A stretch of DNA of 6,751 nucleotides. Source: Clostridia bacterium (lineage in GTDB: Bacteria > Bacillota > Clostridia > Oscillospirales > UBA644). Numbering within the stretch: position 1 is the stretch's first letter; each line of letters begins with the position of its first letter. The stretch is from positions 1-6,751 of the forward strand of contig JAFPBP010000135.1 of assembly GCA_017424085.1 (NCBI GenBank). Direction: 5' to 3'. The notes beneath the pieces were generated by a model. That model was given only the letters and a program-made list of their open reading frames with translations. It was not told the origin of the DNA and did not search any database. Of this stretch, positions 5,729 through 6,751 are shown in pieces. The translations under genes were made by a program, and so were the position numbers.

Positions 5729-6751
5729 TCAGTTATCCCGGATATCCTTGATGATCTCTTCCACCCGCAGGCGCAGGGAGGAGTTGGTGCGCATGGCGGT
5801 CTCGATGCGGTTGATGGAGTGATATACGGTGGAATGGTCCCGTCCGCCGAACTGCATCCCGATCTCCCGCAGGGACATGGGAGTCAGCTGGCTGAGGCAG
5901 TAGATCGCCACCTGCCGCGCGGTCTTGATGCGGCTCTGACGGCTTTCGGAGCAAAGCTCATCCACCGTCACGTTAAAGCCGTTGGAGACGGCGAACATGA
6001 CCCGATCCACCACGATGGGAATGGGCTGATTGTCGTTGGTGATATCGCGGATGGCGGCTTGTGCCACCGCCATATTGGGAACCGAGTTGGCGATGAGGGC
6101 GTACGCCATCATCTTTTTCAGAACACCCTCGATCTGACGGATGTTGCTCTTTACGTTATTGGCAATGAAGGAGATCACGTCGTCGTTGATCGCCATTTTA
6201 TAGAATTGGCATCTCTGACGGATGATGGCTGCCTTTAATTCGTATTCGGGCTGCCCCACGCTGACGATCACGCCCGATTCAAAGCGGGAGCGGAGACGGT
6301 CGGTGAGCAGCTGAATGTCTCTGGGAGGACGGTCGGAGACCAGAATGATCTGCTTGTTTGCTGCATACAGGGTCTCGAAGGTGTGGAAAAATTCGTCCTG
6401 GGTGGAGTCCTTTCCTGCGATGAACTGAATATCGTCCATCATGAGAATATCCAGCGAGCGGTATTTGTTTTTGAAATCCGACATGGTATTGCGCTTCAGA
6501 TTTTCGATCAGATCGTTGGTGAAATCCTCGCTGCGTATGTAAAGGGAGGTTTTCTCGGGGTGATTGATCTTGATCTCGTTCTGGATGGCGTAAAGAAGGT
6601 GGGTCTTACCCAAGCCGGTGGAGCCGTACAGGAACAGAGGGTTGTAGGCGCCCGAGGGGTTCTGCGCCACCGCAAGGCAGGCGGCGTGGGCGTGACGGTT
6701 GGATTCTCCCACCACGAAATTGGCAAAGGTGAATTCGGGATGAGCGATGGA
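5729..6751 (-). CDS. dnaA: Chromosomal replication initiator DnaA (5' end outside window)
   Basis: Origin-binding AAA+ initiator. The visible 340 residues start within SIAHPEFTFANFVVGESN, so the DnaB-interacting domain I and linker domain II are cut off by the window edge; the gene starts upstream of 6751. In order: Walker A GSTGLGKTH (43-51 of the fragment), Walker B ILMMDDIQF, sensor I VSDRPPRDIQLL, the arginine-finger stretch DRLRSRF, sensor II NIRQIEG, and the C-terminal helix-turn-helix domain IV with the DnaA signature GGRDHSTVYHSI (302-313). The product ends IIKDIRDN with a TGA stop at 5729-5731. The GTG at 6713-6715 is an internal Val of the conserved FVVGESN block, not a start. Box-like sites begin 6 nt after the stop, so DnaA probably acts on the DNA just behind its own gene. 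Confidence 0.98.
   Translation of the reverse strand, partial: SIAHPEFTFANFVVGESNRHAHAACLAVAQNPSGAYNPLFLYGSTGLGKTHLLYAIQNEIKINHPEKTSLYIRSEDFTNDLIENLKRNTMSDFKNKYRSLDILMMDDIQFIAGKDSTQDEFFHTFETLYAANKQIILVSDRPPRDIQLLTDRLRSRFESGVIVSVGQPEYELKAAIIRQRCQFYKMAINDDVISFIANNVKSNIRQIEGVLKKMMAYALIANSVPNMAVAQAAIRDITNDNQPIPIVVDRVMFAVSNGFNVTVDELCSESRQSRIKTARQVAIYCLSQLTPMSLREIGMQFGGRDHSTVYHSINRIETAMRTNSSLRLRVEEIIKDIRDN

Noticed and set aside
5636..6238. A 200-codon plus-strand open frame running from the origin into dnaA
   Set aside because: Most of it is antisense to DnaA domain III/IV, and the start lies among DnaA boxes. Composition is shadow-like and no motif is seen.
6713..6715. GTG as a dnaA start
   Set aside because: The reading frame continues upstream to the window edge with conserved DnaA sequence (FTFANFVVGESN), so this is an internal valine.

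Overview
The window is a chromosomal replication-initiation locus from a low-to-moderate GC Gram-positive bacterium (Bacillota). Six protein genes, all on the minus strand, read in the order dnaA (5' end outside the window) - dnaN - recF - remB (DUF370) - gyrB - gyrA (3' end outside the window). The dnaA-dnaN-recF-remB-gyrB-gyrA order is the classical Bacillota origin neighbourhood. The fairly GC-rich coding sequence, the DUF370 gene between recF and gyrB, the absence of the S4-domain gene yaaA/rlbA between dnaN and recF, and the style of the GyrB TOPRIM region suggest a Clostridia member, perhaps a gut Oscillospirales-type organism. That placement is an inference from remembered sequence style, not from a search.

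Region by region: 1-937 is the N-terminal third of gyrA. 952-2898 is complete gyrB. 2912-3205 is remB. 3202-4290 is recF. 4322-5434 is dnaN. 5435-5728 is a 294-bp non-coding spacer. 5729-6751 is the AAA+ and DNA-binding part of dnaA. The last four genes are packed tightly: recF and remB overlap by ATGA, remB-gyrB are 13 nt apart, and the gyrA ribosome-binding site touches the gyrB stop. They probably form one transcription unit. No tRNA, rRNA, CRISPR array, insertion sequence or other mobile element is visible.

The most informative stretch is the dnaA-dnaN spacer. Read in the direction of the genes it carries several DnaA-box-like 9-mers just after the dnaA stop, then a weaker box, a short C-rich spacer, five consecutive DnaA-trio elements, an A+T-rich stretch (33 of 38 bases A/T) and then dnaN. 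This matches the layout of the B. subtilis unwinding region between dnaA and dnaN, so it is a strong candidate for the unwinding part of oriC. The genes fit together as follows: DnaA opens this site, the DnaN clamp holds the polymerase and recruits repair factors, RecF helps load RecA at gaps, and GyrA/GyrB gyrase removes the positive supercoils made by the forks. RemB is a small regulator family member that habitually travels with this cluster.

No new multi-gene system was found. The notable points are the origin architecture, an Asp in GyrB where the coumarin-contacting Arg of E. coli GyrB lies, the missing yaaA, and two palindromes in the leader of dnaN.
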